NCBI GenBank assembly: GCA_947396885.1
Contig: OX377205.1
Coordinates: 50,452,676 to 50,516,675, forward strand
Reading direction: 5' to 3'
Source: Heligmosomoides polygyrus polygyrus
Taxonomy: Eukaryota; Nematoda; Chromadorea; Rhabditida; Heligmosomidae
Length of the DNA: 64,000 nt
In this document: positions 52,800 to 64,000 of the stretch, one piece after another
Numbering within the stretch: the first letter of the stretch is position 1
Layout: every line of letters begins with the position of its first letter
Position numbers and translations under genes: made by a program
Notes under the pieces: model-generated
What the model was told of the DNA's origin: nothing
The model's input: the letters and a program-made list of their open reading frames with translations, nothing else
Database searches by the model: none

Positions 52800-55700
52800 A
52801 TGGAGTGGGTGACAATTTCGAGCGGCATCAGTGGAGAAGGGCCTGAAAAGGGGTAGGTCTGGTAGAATCCACGGTGAAGGGGGGGGGGGGGGGATGTTCA
52901 TGAAGAGAGGATGCTCACCGTTTTATAGGTTGTGACAGATTGGTGACAGCATGAAGAAGTGTTCTGGACTGGGTGACAATTCCGAGCGGCATTGGTGGAG
53001 AAGGAGCTGAAAAGGGGCACGTTTGGTAGAATGTATGGCTAACGCGAGGAATGTTCACGAAGAGAGGATGCTCACCGTTTTAGGTGGTGGCAGGTTGGTG
53101 ACAGCATGAAGAAGTGTTCTGGACTGGGTGACGATTTCGAGCGGCATCAGTGGAGAAGGCGCTGAATAGGGGCACGTTTGGTAGAATGTATGGCTAAGGC
53201 GAGGAATCTTCACAAAGAGAGGATGCTCACCGTTATAGGTGGTGGCAGGTTGGTGACAGCATGAAGAAGTGTTCTGGAGTGGGTGACGATTCCGAGCGGC
53301 ATTGGTGGAGAAGGAGCTGAAAAGGGGCACGTTGGTAGAATGTTTGGCTAAGGCGAGGAATCTTCACGAAGAGAGGATGTTAACCGTTATAGGTGGTGGT
53401 AGGATGGTGATAGCATGAAGAAGTGTTCTGGACTGGGTGACGATTCCGAGCGGCATTGGTGGAGAAGGAGCTGAAAAGGGGCACGTTTGGTAGAATGTAT
53501 GGCTAAGGCGAGGAATCTTCACAAAGAGAGGATGCTCACCGTTATAGGTGGTGGCAGGTTGGTGACAGCATGAAGAAGTGTTCTGGAGTGGGTGACGATT
53601 CCGAGCGGCATTGGTGGAGAAGGAGCTGAAAAGGGGCACGTTGGTAGAATGTTTGGCTAAGGCGAGGAATCTTCACGAAGAGAGGATGTTAACCGTTATA
53701 GGTGGTGGTAGGATGGTGATAGCATGAAGAAGTGTTCTGGACTGGGTGACAATTCCGAGCGGCATTGGTGGAGAAGGAGCTGAAAAGGGGCACGTTTGGT
53801 AGAATGTATGGCTAACGCGAGGAATGTTCACGAAGAGAGGATGCTCACCGTTATAGGTAGTGGCAGGTTGGTGACAGCATGAAGAAGTGTTCTGGACTGG
53901 GTGACGATTCCGAGCGGCATCAGTGGAGAAGGCGCTGAATAGGGGCACGTCTGGTAGAATGTATGGCTAAGGCGAGGAATCTTCACGAAGAGAGGATGTT
54001 CACCGTTATAGGTGGTGGCAGGTTGGTGACAGCATGAAGAAGTGTTCTGGACTGGGTGACGATTCCGAGCGGCATCAGTGGAGAAGGCGCTGAATAGGGG
54101 CACGTTTGGTAGAATGTATGGCTAAGGCGAGGAATCTTCACGAAGAGAGGATGCTCACCGTTATAAGTGGTGGTAGGATGGTGACAGCATGAAGAAGTTT
54201 TCTGGACTGGGTGACGATTCCGAGCGGCATCAGTGGAGAAGGCGCTGAATAGGGGCACGTCTGGTAGAATGTTTGGCTAAGGCGAGGAATCTTCACGAAG
54301 AGAGGATGTTAACCGTTATAGGTGGTGGTAGGATGGTGATAGCATGAAGAAGTGTTCTGGACTGGGTGACGATTCCGAGCGGCATCAGTGGAGAAGGCGC
54401 TGAATAGGGGCACGTCTGGTAGAATGTATGGCTAAGGCGAGGAATCTTCACGAAGAGAGGATGTTCACCGTTATAGGTGGTGGCAGGTTGGTGACAGCAT
54501 GAAGAAGTGTTCTGGACTGGGTGACAATTCCGAGCGGCATTGGTGGAGAAGGAGCTGAAAAGAGGCACGTTTGGTAGAATGTATGACTAAGGCGAGGAAT
54601 GTTCACGAAGAGAGGATGCTCACCGTTATAGGTGATGGCAGGTTGGTGACAGCATGAAGAAGTGTTCTGGACTGGGTGACAATTCCGAGCGGCATTGGTG
54701 GAGAAGGAGCTGAATAGGGGCACGTTTGGTAGAATGTATGGCTAACGCCAGGAATGTTCACGAAGAGAGGTTGCTCACCGTTATAGGTGGTGGCAGGTTG
54801 GTGACAGCATGAAGAAGTGTTCTGGACTGGGTGACAATTCCGAGCGGCATTGGTGGAGAAGGAGCTGAATAGGGGCACGTCTGGTAGAATGTATGGCTAA
54901 GGCGAGGAATCTTCACGAAGAGAGGATGCTCACCGTTATAGGTGGTGGCAGGTTGGTGACAGCATGAAGAAGTGTTCTGGACTGGGTGACAATTTCGAGC
55001 GGCATCAGTGGAGAAGGCCCTGAAAAGGGGCAGGTCTGGTAGAATCCACGGTGAAGGGGGGGGGGGGGGAATGTTCATGAAGAGAGGATGCTCACCGTTT
55101 TATAGGTTGTGACAGATTGGTGACAGCATGAAGAAGTGTTCTGGACTGGGTGACGATTCCGAGCGGCATCAGTAGAGAAGGCGCTGAATAGGGGCACGTC
55201 TGGTAGAATGTATGGCTAAGGCGAGGAATCTTCACGAACAGAGGATGCTCACCGTTATAAGTGGTGGTAGGATGGTGACAGCATGAAGAAGTGTTCTGGA
55301 CTGGGTGACAATTTCGAGCGGCATCAGTGGAGAAGGCCCTGAAAAGGGGCAGGTCTGGTAGAATCCACGGTGAAGGGGGGGGGGGGGGGGGGAATGTTCA
55401 TGAAGAGAGGATGCTCACCGTTTTATAGGTTGTGACAGATTGGTGACAGCATGAAGAAGTGTTCTGGACTGGGTGACGATTCCGAGCGGCATCAGTGGAG
55501 AAGGCGCTGAATAGGGGCACGTCTGGTAGAATGTATGGCTAAGGCGAGGAATCTTCACGAACAGAGGATGCTCACCGTTATAAGTGGTGGTAGGATGGTG
55601 ACAGCATGAAGAAGTGTTCTGGACTGGGTGACAATTTCGAGCGGCATCAGTGGAGAAGGCCCTGAAAAGGGGCACGTTTGGTAGAATGTATGGCTAAGGC

Positions 55701-58700
55701 GAGGAATCTTCACGAAGAGAGGATGTTCACCGTTATAAGTGGTGGCAGGTTGGTGACAGCATGAAGAAGTGTTCTGGACTGGGTGACAATTCCGAGCGGC
55801 ATTGGTGGAGAAGGCGCTGAATAGGGGCACGTTTGGTAGAATGTATGGCGAAGGCGAGGAATCTTCACGAAGAGAGGATGCTCACCGTTATAGGTGGTGG
55901 CAGGTTGGTGACAGCATGAAGAAGTGTTCTGGACTGGGTGACGATTTCGAGCGGCTTCAGTGGAGAAGGCGCTGAATAGGGGCACGTTTGGTAGAATGTA
56001 CGGCTAAAGCGAGGAATCTTCACGAAGAGAGGATGCTCACCGTTATAGGTGGTGGCAGGTTGGTGACAGCATGAGGAAGTGTTCTGGAGTGGGTGACAAT
56101 TCCGAGCGGCATCAGTGGAGAAGGCCCTGAAAAGGGGCACGTTTGGTAGAATGTATGGCTAAGGCAGTGGAATCTTCACGAACAGAGGATGCTCACCGTT
56201 ATAAGTGGTGGTAGGATGGTGACAGCATGAAGAAGTGTTCTGGACTGGGTGACGATTCCGAGCGGCATCAGTGGAGAAGGCGCTGAATAGGGGCACGTTT
56301 GGTAGAATGTATGGCTAAGGCAGTGGAATCTTCACGAACAGAGGATGCTCACCGTTTTATAGGTTGTGACAGATTGGTGACAGCATGAAGAAGTGTTCTG
56401 GACTGGGTGACGATTCCGAGCGGCATCAGTAGAGAAGGCGCTGAATAGGGGCACGTCTGGTAGAATGTATGGCTAAGGCGAGGAATCTTCACGAACAGAG
56501 GATGCTCACCGTTATAAGTGGTGGTAGGATGGTGACAGCATGAAGAAGTGTTCTGGACTGGGTGACAATTTCGAGCGGCATCAGTGGAGAAGGCCCTGAA
56601 AAGGGGCAGGTCTGGTAGAATCCACGGTGAAGGGGGGGGGGGGGGGGAATGTTCATGAAGAGAGGATGCTCACCGTTTTATAGGTTGTGACAGATTGGTG
56701 ACAGCATGAAGAAGTGTTCTGGACTGGGTGACGATTCCGAGCGGCATCAGTGGAGAAGGCGCTGAATAGGGGCACGTCTGGTAGAATGTATGGCTAAGGC
56801 GAGGAATCTTCACGAACAGAGGATGCTCACCGTTATAAGTGGTGGTAGGATGGTGACAGCATGAAGAAGTGTTCTGGACTGGGTGACAATTTCGAGCGGC
56901 ATCAGTGGAGAAGGCCCTGAAAAGGGGCACGTTTGGTAGAATGTATGGCTAAGGCGAGGAATCTTCACGAAGAGAGGATGTTCACCGTTATAAGTGGTGG
57001 CAGGTTGGTGACAGCATGAAGAAGTGTTCTGGAGTGGGTGACAATTCCGAGCGGCATTGGTGGAGAAGGCGCTGAATAGGGGCACGTTTGGTAGAATGTA
57101 TGGCGAAGGCGAGGAATCTTCACGAAGAGAGGATGCTCACCGTTATAGGTGGTGGCAGGTTGGTGACAGCATGAAGAAGTGTTCTGGACTGGGTGACGAT
57201 TTCGAGCGGCTTCAGTGGAGAAGGCGCTGAATAGGGGCACGTTTGGTAGAATGTACGGCTAAAGCGAGGAATCTTCACGAAGAGAGGATGCTCACCGTTA
57301 TAGGTGGTGGCAGGTTGGTGACAGCATGAGGAAGTGTTCTGGAGTGGGTGACAATTCCGAGCGGCATCAGTGGAGAAGGCCCTGAAAAGGGGCACGTTTG
57401 GTAGAATGTATGGCTAAGGCAGTGGAATCTTCACGAACAGAGGATGCTCACCGTTATAAGTGGTGGTAGGATGGTGACAGCATGAAGAAGTGTTCTGGAC
57501 TGGGTGACGATTCCGAGCGGCATCAGTGGAGAAGGCGCTGAATAGGGGCACGTTTGGTAGAATGTATGGCTAAGGCAGTGGAATCTTCACGAACAGAGGA
57601 TGCTCACCGTTATAAGTGGTGGCAGGTTGGTGACAGCATGAAGAAGTGTTCTGGACTGGGTGACGATTTCGAGCGGCTTCAGTGGAGAAGGCGCTGAATA
57701 GGGGCACGTTTGGTAGAATGTACGGCTAAAGCGAGGAATCTTCACGAAGAGAGGATGCTCACCGTTATAGGTGGTGGCAGGTTGGTGACAGCATGAGGAA
57801 GTGTTCTGGAGTGGGTGACAATTCCGAGCGGCATCAGTGGAGAAGGCCCTGAAAAGGGGCACGTTTGGTAGAATGTATGGCTAAGGCAGTGGAATCTTCA
57901 CGAACAGAGGATGCTCACCGTTATAAGTGGTGGTAGGATGGTGACAGCATGAAGAAGTGTTCTGGACTGGGTGACGATTCCGAGCGGCATCAGTGGAGAA
58001 GGCGCTGAATAGGGGCACGTTTGGTAGAATGTATGGCTAAGGCAGTGGAATCTTCACGAACAGAGGATGCTCACCGTTATAAGTGGTGGCAGGTTGGTGA
58101 CAGCATGAAGAAGTGTTCTGGACTGGGTGACGATTCCGAGCGGCATCAGTGGAGAAGGCGCTGAATAGGGGCACGTCTGGTAGAATGTATGGCTAAGGCG
58201 AGGAATCTTCACGAAGAGAGGATGCTAACCGTTATAGGTGGTGGCAGGTTGGTGGCAGGATGAAGAAGTGTTCTGGACTGGGTGACAATTTCGAGCGGCA
58301 TCAGTGGAGAAGGCCCTGAATAGGGGCAGGTTTGGTAGAATGTATGACTAAGGCGAGGAATCTTCACGAAGAGAGGATGCTCACCGTTATAGGTGGTGGC
58401 AGGTTGGTGACAGCATGAAGAAGTGTTCTGGAGTGGGTGACAATTCCGAGCGGCATTGGTGGAGAAGGAGCTGAAATGGGGCACGTTTGGTAGAATGTAT
58501 GGCTAAGGCGAGGAATCTTCACGAAGTGTGGATGCTCACCGTTATATGTTGTGACCGATTGGTGACAGCATGAAGAAGTGTTCTGGACTCGGTGACGATT
58601 TCCAGCGGTATTGGGGGAGAAGGAGCTGGAAAGGGGCACGTTTGGTACAATGCGCGGTGAAGTTGGGGGGGGGGGGAATTTTCATGAAGAGAGGATGCTG

Positions 58701-59400
58701 ACCGTTATTGTGGTGATAGGTTGGTCGAAGTGTTCTGGACTGGGTGACAATTAAGAATGGCACCAGTGCAAAGGGAGATGGAAAGGGGCATCGTTGGTAG
58801 AATTTACGTTGAGCGGGGGATGTTTATGAAGAGAGGATGCTCACCGTTATAGGCAGTGGTAGGTAGGTGACAGCATGAAGAAGTGTTATGGACTCCGTGA
58901 CGATTCGGAGCGGCATTGGTGGAGAAGGAGCTGAAAAGGGGCACGTTTGGTAGAATGTATGGCTAAGGCGAGGAATGTTCACGAAGAGAGGATGCTCACC
59001 GTTATAGGTGATGGCAGGTTGGTGACAGCATGAAGAAGTGTTCTGGAGTAGGTGACAATTCCGAGCGGCATTGGTGGAGAAGGAGCTGAAAAGGGGCACG
59101 TTTGGTAGAATGTATGGCTAAGGCGAGGAATCTTCACGAAGTGAGGATGCTCACCGTTATATCTCGCGGTAGGATGCTGATAGCATGAAGGAAAATTTGT
59201 AACGCGATAAGACAGCCCCTGGAGGAGACCGTGGACTGAGCGACGACGGCGATCGGCATGTTCAGTGGACACCTTATGCATGCGGCTGACCATTGTTTGG
59301 CGATTCTGAGCGGCAGCAGCGTTAAGGATGCTGAAAAGGGTGAAATTTGGTAGAAGGTGTGACAAAGAGGAGAACTGCCCATAAGGAGACGATGCTCACC
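52800..59400. repeat. Minisatellite, about 155-bp unit, roughly 40 copies
   Basis: Each unit contains GAAGAGAGGATGCTCACCGT, GGTTGGTGACAGCATGAAGA, AGTGTTCTGGACTGGGTGAC, GAGCGGCAT and GGGGCACGTTTGGTAGAATG. Some units carry a run of 9-18 G. Units at the Helitron-ORF side (58.6-59.4 kb) are the most diverged. A block of about 1255 bp (eight units) at 55.1-56.1 kb is repeated at 56.4-57.4 kb. Confidence 0.95.
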
Positions 59401-59491
59401 ATTGTCAGAGGTAGCAGGATGCAGCGTCGTTGAGTAGCGTTCGCGAATTGAGTGAAAGCACCGCAGAACATGCCAGGAGGTGAAGGTAACA

Positions 59492-62400
59492 CTATCGCAG
59501 CACTTCATCGTAGACGACGTTTCGCATCATCTGTTGAGGAGCATCGACGACGATGCCTCGACGACTGCGAGCACGAGAGAATGCCACGTAGAGCTGTCCA
59601 TGAGAAAAAATGGGGTCCTGCAAAGAAATGCCAACTCTCGAAAACGTCTGTCCCTGCGACTTGTTGATGGTCATCGCAAAGCTCAATCGCAATGGGAACT
59701 GTCTCCTCCTAAGGCGGAAAGGCAGCATCCGATGGGTGTAGTAGCAGTCGATTCGAGGAATGAAAACCTGGGATCCCTGCCGACTACCGACAGCGTGTTC
59801 GCAAATCAGAACTCGTTGGCCGATGTGTGTGACTATGAAGCGTGAGCCGTTGCACAGACCATTAATTACATCCAAATTTCGGAGCAGCATGACAATACAG
59901 CCAACTTTCATGTGCAGTGCATGAGGAGGCAGTCCAGTAGGAGTCATCTTGTTGAGAAACTCCGTTGGAAAATTAAGGGAGTCTGAGGGATGATCCACAA
60001 CAGCTTCATCCTCGCTGAGAAAGGTTCGTGTGACACCTTCCAATCTGTCCAATACGCGGTCGTTTATCCTGAGCGCGTCAACGTTCCTGGGGGTGAGTAT
60101 GACGGTATCGGTTAGGTCAGATGAACGACCGGAAAGCACGTCGGCAAAGACGGCGTCAACAATATCGCCGCTGCATAGAAGGTCTGTAGGTACGGGGGTA
60201 TCGCAGTTAGAATCTGTAGGTATCAGCCCGTCGCCCAACTGCAATAGCCATTGCTTATGGTAAGCATCCTCAGTAGTAACACGCATATTGGCGGTTAATT
60301 GGAACGTGCGGAAGAGAGGCCATAATGCGGATCGCTTGATACACGCATGTACCATGTCAGAACGGGTACCCTTTTCCACAACAGGTAGAACTTGTCGGAA
60401 ATCGCCACCTAGCAGCATTATTTTGCCACCAAATGGTGTAGTGTTTTGATGTAAATCTTGCAGAAGTGAGTCGACCGCTTCCAATGCAAGCTTGGGAGCC
60501 ATGGGCGCCTCATCCCAGATGATGATGTCAGTAGAACGCAGTGCATTGGCCTCCTTCGACTGACGTTTCATGCTAGACGCGCGGGATTGCTCTCCAACTA
60601 TCAAGCGAAATGCGGAGGTGGCTGTTCGACCGTTCGGTAGAAGGTTAGCGGCGATTCCTGTCCATGCCACAGCCAGTGCCTTGAATCGCCTTGCCATCGC
60701 AAGATGATATATTACGGTGTAAACGAATGTTTTACCACTACCACCGGGGCCGTCCACGAAATAGGAGCCTCCTTGGTGGCGCTCAATTGCAGAAAGCACC
60801 TCGTCAACAATTGTTTTCTGCTCCTCATTAAGGGTAGCGTATAACGTCTCCCCTTGTTGCTCATGATGAGCGTAGTCGATGACAGGAACGGAGTCATACA
60901 GCAAAGGAACGTCGATGTCGAGGTAGTGTCTCCACTCCTGTCCAAACGATTCAATACGCGCAGCTATGTCATAGAAAGCTTGCGATTCAGCGACTGCAGC
61001 CGTGGTACTGCTTCGCATGTAGTCATCCATGAAGTCAGCTTTGAATGCCTCCCACAGATGTAAAGGAACGGGAGGTTGAATTTCGGCAAACATTAGTAAG
61101 GAGACGTAGTAGGAACGGAGTTGCGCCGGCAAATGGAATGTGGCTGCTTCACGAAGAGACTGCTCGAAGTAGGTGTCGTCGCTGAGGTATCCGGCGGCTC
61201 GAGCAGCTGCGACATAGGAGGGATGCTGAACACCCTCGACGGTCAGTACATCGGAGTATGATGTGAAGCCTTTTCCATAGAGGAGGAGAAGTCTAAGCGC
61301 AAATCTTTCCGAGTCTAAAGGCCCAACGAAATACATGCGGCCAATAGTATTAGTAGATTGGCCTCTCTCTTGCCATCCAGCAGTAGTGTACCGAAAATGC
61401 TCGGGCATTTCGAAGTAGTGAAGAGGGCGAGAGTCGATTATGCCAACGGGTAGCATTCCGTGAAGCTCGATGAGGTCAGAGCAGTTCTTGTTTTTCAGGA
61501 AGTACGCTGTCAAAGTACTCATTCGGTGAGATGCAGTATCAAGTGCCTGCCGCTCAGCGCCCGATACAAAGGTAACGGATTCGAAGTTCGGCAAATGAAC
61601 CTGCAATTGCACCACGGATACGCTTCTTTTTTGCATTCTGAAGCCGAACACACGGTGTATAGCCTCAGGAGCGCACACATATCGGGCGTCGATGTAGTTC
61701 TCGATCTCATCATGCGGTGGTTCCTCGTCGCCTGCTCGGCTGAGACGAATACGGGCACGGTCTGAGCCTTTGTACACGTATTTGTACACATACTTAACGA
61801 CGTGAAGCAAGGCACACACTTCGACGTTAATGTGTGCTCGAAACATCCGTGTTAAATACGGCGAATACGGTACAACGAACCGGTTATCCATGGCGGTACC
61901 GCGGCACATAACGAAACGACCATCGTTTCGACGCTTATATTGAGGGTAGCCATCAATAGAGAGCGTTGTGTCGGGTCGAAATGATTTTGGGAATTTTTTT
62001 GAGCAAGTGCCATTCTTCATGCATGGAGATGACGGATTGAGCAGGCCACATGGTCGATGGATCATATTTCTCGAAACAATGTCGAAGAGCTCCGGATCCT
62101 CGGTCGGGCAAGGAAGCTCAGCGCTAATCAGGCTATCCACGTTAGCTGCCGTGTTCACTTTCCAGCCGTCTTTCAGGGTGATCAGCATGTGCATGTGAGG
62201 TAGGCCGCGTTTTTGGAATTCAATCACGTAAATATACGCGGAGACCTCACCAAGCACTTTCCTTTTGAAAAGTTCATGGCATAATGCCTTCACTTTCAAG
62301 TTAAACACGCGTGCAACTAGATCAGGTCGATCGGAAGCGCTCTGGTTGGGAGCGAGGTTCATCGTGATATCTTCCCAACATGGGTTGCAAGTGAACGTGA

Positions 62401-64000
62401 GGAATATGTCCGGCTTCCCATATTTGGACACAATCGTCATTGCGTCCTGATACTGCGCGATCATATGACGTGGACCACCCGGAAAGCTGGCTGCCAGTAT
62501 AAAACGTCGTCCAGGAGGGCCACTATGGACGGTATCGCCGATCATATAGTCGGTGAGACCTTGAACGGTGTCAAGCCTCAGTAGGCTCTGATTCAGTTTG
62601 ATGTAGTTTAGACGGTTCATCTCGATCTTTAGCCAACTGTCGACCACATACTGTTGGAAAAGTTTTCCCGCATGGAGCAAAGGATTAAAAACGTTGGCGC
62701 GGGGGAAGAATAGATAAGAGTAAAACTCTTTTTGGGTGACCCGAGTTCTTCCACTTCTGCTGATGGATCGCTTCTCCATGTGAGGATGCCATCCATCATC
62801 CCCATTTGGGAAAAGCAAAGGATAAGTGAGAGGATCACATATTCTGTCCAGATAGCTGACAGTCTTCAGAGGGCCGCCACGTGCACGAATGACCAAGTAG
62901 CGCCTGCCTGGAATCTCTTCTTCATTGCCCACATAGACAACAGCAATCTCGTTGCTCGTGGCAGAGTTGTAGCGACGGGGATCATCGGAAGGCCGCTGTC
63001 CGAACACCATGTGCACTGGGTGTGGAGTTCGTCCAGCCGCGGTCGCAGTTTCTTCTTCGGTGCGCAGAACCTCATCCATCATGACAAACGACTGAGCGTA
63101 GGGATTGACGCGAAGAAGTAGACGATGAAGGTCAGCGAACAAATAGCTCTCGCAGTCGCTGTTGACCTGCCGCGCAGCCAGCTCTGCAGCTGCTTGCTCA
63201 GTGTCCATAATAAGTATTTGTGCGTACTGAGGAGCGGTGCCCGCAGCCGGTCGCAGAGCCCCGACGAAGTGATACACTTGGCCATGAATCTTGTAACAAT
63301 ACGGTCCTCCTCCTTGCGGAGAATCCACATGCGCAACCATGGAAGCCATTGCTAGACCACTGTTATAGTGACGAACAGAGTTACGGAAGCGATCGCATCT
63401 TCTACCACTCCCCTCGAAAAGCTGACGAAGGAGAGATGGAAAATTTTGAAAAGGCTGCATGGAAAAATTACCTAGGTTGCAGCACATGTTGTAGACTGTA
63501 CTGGACGAGGTAACTTTCTCAGCCTGAAAGTGGAGAGCAGCGCAGGAGCTGCAGGGTTGGTCCATTCGGCCCAAGGAATGGAGTGAGGGTCTATTGATGA
63601 CGTCTCGTGCCATGCCAATCGATCTAACTGGAGTCGCATTAGATCGTAGAAGTCGGTGGTTTTCAATAACTTGAATGCGGGCATCGGCAAGGCGAGCCTC
63701 GTTAGCAAGGATGCGAGCGCTGCGTCGACGAACTGTCTCTGCTGCTCGAGATGCTGTTTGAATATCCAGCGGAAGTGCGGCTCTCGTTCGAACTCGGCTT
63801 TGGCGCCGCTGCGTAAGGCGTCGACCTCGTCGTTCCTCAGATACTTCAGGTGGTGTGACTTGAATGGCGGCTTCGTTAGCACGGATGCGAGCGCTTCGAC
63901 GACGACCTCTGTCCGCAGCTCGAACTGCTTCTCGAGTAGCCGGAGGGAGAGCGGCTCGCCGTCTCATTTGGCCTTCGCGTCGTCGACCTCGTTGTTCCTC
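59492..64000 (-). CDS. Helitron Rep-helicase (RepHel), N-terminus beyond the window
   Basis: The ORF is open from the window edge to the stop at 59,492. Counting from the ATG at 63,967 (1491 aa), residues 1-115 hold two copies of a basic repeat (RAALP-----A-RAA---RRRSARI-ANEA); the frame stays open upstream, so this ATG may not be the start. Residues near 530 read DIFLTFTCNPCWEDI. Near 590, RGLPHMHML gives the two-histidine HUH motif. Near 725, KYVYKYVYKGSDRA gives the Rep tyrosines. A PIF1-type helicase follows: GPGGSGKT (about 1072), IIIWDEAPMAP (about 1150), LLGGDFRQVLPVV (about 1187), INKSQGQTFSRVGISL (about 1437) and YVAFSRAR (about 1462). It nicks, transfers and unwinds element DNA. No stops or frameshifts are seen, so it may be functional. 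Confidence 0.93.
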   Translation of the reverse strand, partial: EEQRGRRREGQMRRRAALPPATREAVRAADRGRRRSARIRANEAAIQVTPPEVSEERRGRRLTQRRQSRVRTRAALPLDIQTASRAAETVRRRSARILANEARLADARIQVIENHRLLRSNATPVRSIGMARDVINRPSLHSLGRMDQPCSSCAALHFQAEKVTSSSTVYNMCCNLGNFSMQPFQNFPSLLRQLFEGSGRRCDRFRNSVRHYNSGLAMASMVAHVDSPQGGGPYCYKIHGQVYHFVGALRPAAGTAPQYAQILIMDTEQAAAELAARQVNSDCESYLFADLHRLLLRVNPYAQSFVMMDEVLRTEEETATAAGRTPHPVHMVFGQRPSDDPRRYNSATSNEIAVVYVGNEEEIPGRRYLVIRARGGPLKTVSYLDRICDPLTYPLLFPNGDDGWHPHMEKRSISRSGRTRVTQKEFYSYLFFPRANVFNPLLHAGKLFQQYVVDSWLKIEMNRLNYIKLNQSLLRLDTVQGLTDYMIGDTVHSGPPGRRFILAASFPGGPRHMIAQYQDAMTIVSKYGKPDIFLTFTCNPCWEDITMNLAPNQSASDRPDLVARVFNLKVKALCHELFKRKVLGEVSAYIYVIEFQKRGLPHMHMLITLKDGWKVNTAANVDSLISAELPCPTEDPELFDIVSRNMIHRPCGLLNPSSPCMKNGTCSKKFPKSFRPDTTLSIDGYPQYKRRNDGRFVMCRGTAMDNRFVVPYSPYLTRMFRAHINVEVCALLHVVKYVYKYVYKGSDRARIRLSRAGDEEPPHDEIENYIDARYVCAPEAIHRVFGFRMQKRSVSVVQLQVHLPNFESVTFVSGAERQALDTASHRMSTLTAYFLKNKNCSDLIELHGMLPVGIIDSRPLHYFEMPEHFRYTTAGWQERGQSTNTIGRMYFVGPLDSERFALRLLLLYGKGFTSYSDVLTVEGVQHPSYVAAARAAGYLSDDTYFEQSLREAATFHLPAQLRSYYVSLLMFAEIQPPVPLHLWEAFKADFMDDYMRSSTTAAVAESQAFYDIAARIESFGQEWRHYLDIDVPLLYDSVPVIDYAHHEQQGETLYATLNEEQKTIVDEVLSAIERHQGGSYFVDGPGGSGKTFVYTVIYHLAMARRFKALAVAWTGIAANLLPNGRTATSAFRLIVGEQSRASSMKRQSKEANALRSTDIIIWDEAPMAPKLALEAVDSLLQDLHQNTTPFGGKIMLLGGDFRQVLPVVEKGTRSDMVHACIKRSALWPLFRTFQLTANMRVTTEDAYHKQWLLQLGDGLIPTDSNCDTPVPTDLLCSGDIVDAVFADVLSGRSSDLTDTVILTPRNVDALRINDRVLDRLEGVTRTFLSEDEAVVDHPSDSLNFPTEFLNKMTPTGLPPHALHMKVGCIVMLLRNLDVINGLCNGSRFIVTHIGQRVLICEHAVGSRQGSQVFIPRIDCYYTHRMLPFRLRRRQFPLRLSFAMTINKSQGQTFSRVGISLQDPIFSHGQLYVAFSRARSRRGIVVDAPQQMMRNVVYDEVLR

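Larger units (their letters stand above)
52535..64000 (-). mobile_element. Autonomous Helitron, 5' end beyond the window
   Basis: On the - strand, the order is Rep-helicase ORF (64,000 to 59,492), a minisatellite (59,400 to 52,800), then hairpin and CTGG terminus at 52,535. Helitrons move by a rolling-circle mechanism, end in CTRR after a short hairpin, and insert between A and T; the 3' side here fits. The 5' TC end is outside the window. Confidence 0.7.

Noticed and set aside
53055..59099. A ladder of - strand ORFs of about 91 aa (MPLFSSFSTNAARN...) that could suggest a repeated small-protein gene family
   Set aside because: The repeat unit is about 155 bp, which is not a multiple of three. 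The ORFs overlap by 121 bp and each spans almost two units in shifted frames. They follow from the minisatellite sequence, not from coding selection.

Overview
The window is eukaryotic and nematode-like. Protein-coding sequence is split by short introns (42-60 bp) with GT...TTTCAG/TTGCAG borders. The rest is packed with mariner/Tc1, RTE, CR1-like, Penelope-like, Helitron and LTR elements. The RTE-type LINE, the element mix and the intron style suggest a clade V (strongylid, possibly hookworm) genome; that is inference, not a species call.

Layout. 0-8 kb: an AT-rich satellite, a decayed LINE ORF1, a mariner remnant, and two inverted Penelope-like (PLE) fragments, one split by a 948-bp MITE with a TTA target duplication. 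8-12.8 kb: an apparently intact PLE (859-aa reverse transcriptase plus GIY-YIG endonuclease) inserted in a palindromic mariner-like element, with a 9-10 bp target duplication. 14-35.5 kb: one host gene on the + strand, a RhoGAP protein of ARHGAP6/ARHGAP36 type. Its exons chain in phase through the whole GAP domain; its kilobase-scale introns hold SINEs, MITEs, hairpins, and LINE and PLE debris. 35.8-44.6 kb: a SINE-like fragment, a fold-back element, a GC-rich hairpin array that looks like tandem Helitron 3' ends, a decayed CR1-like LINE (- strand) and a broken RTE LINE (+ strand).

44.6-49.3 kb: a TTCGAA satellite and a 4.36-kb LTR retrotransposon with two near-identical 481/482-bp LTRs, a GTAG target duplication and a primer-binding site, but only a gag-like ORF. 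50.4-52.4 kb: a palindromic Tc1-like element with a 5'-truncated LINE nested in it. 52.5-64 kb: a Helitron on the - strand. Its Rep-helicase ORF runs off the right edge, a 6.4-kb array of ~155-bp repeats lies downstream, and a hairpin plus CTGG end lies at 52,535.

The only gene with a likely cellular role is the RhoGAP. The others are autonomous or parasitic elements, and much of the interest is in how they nest. All homology calls come from recognising motifs by eye; no search was run.
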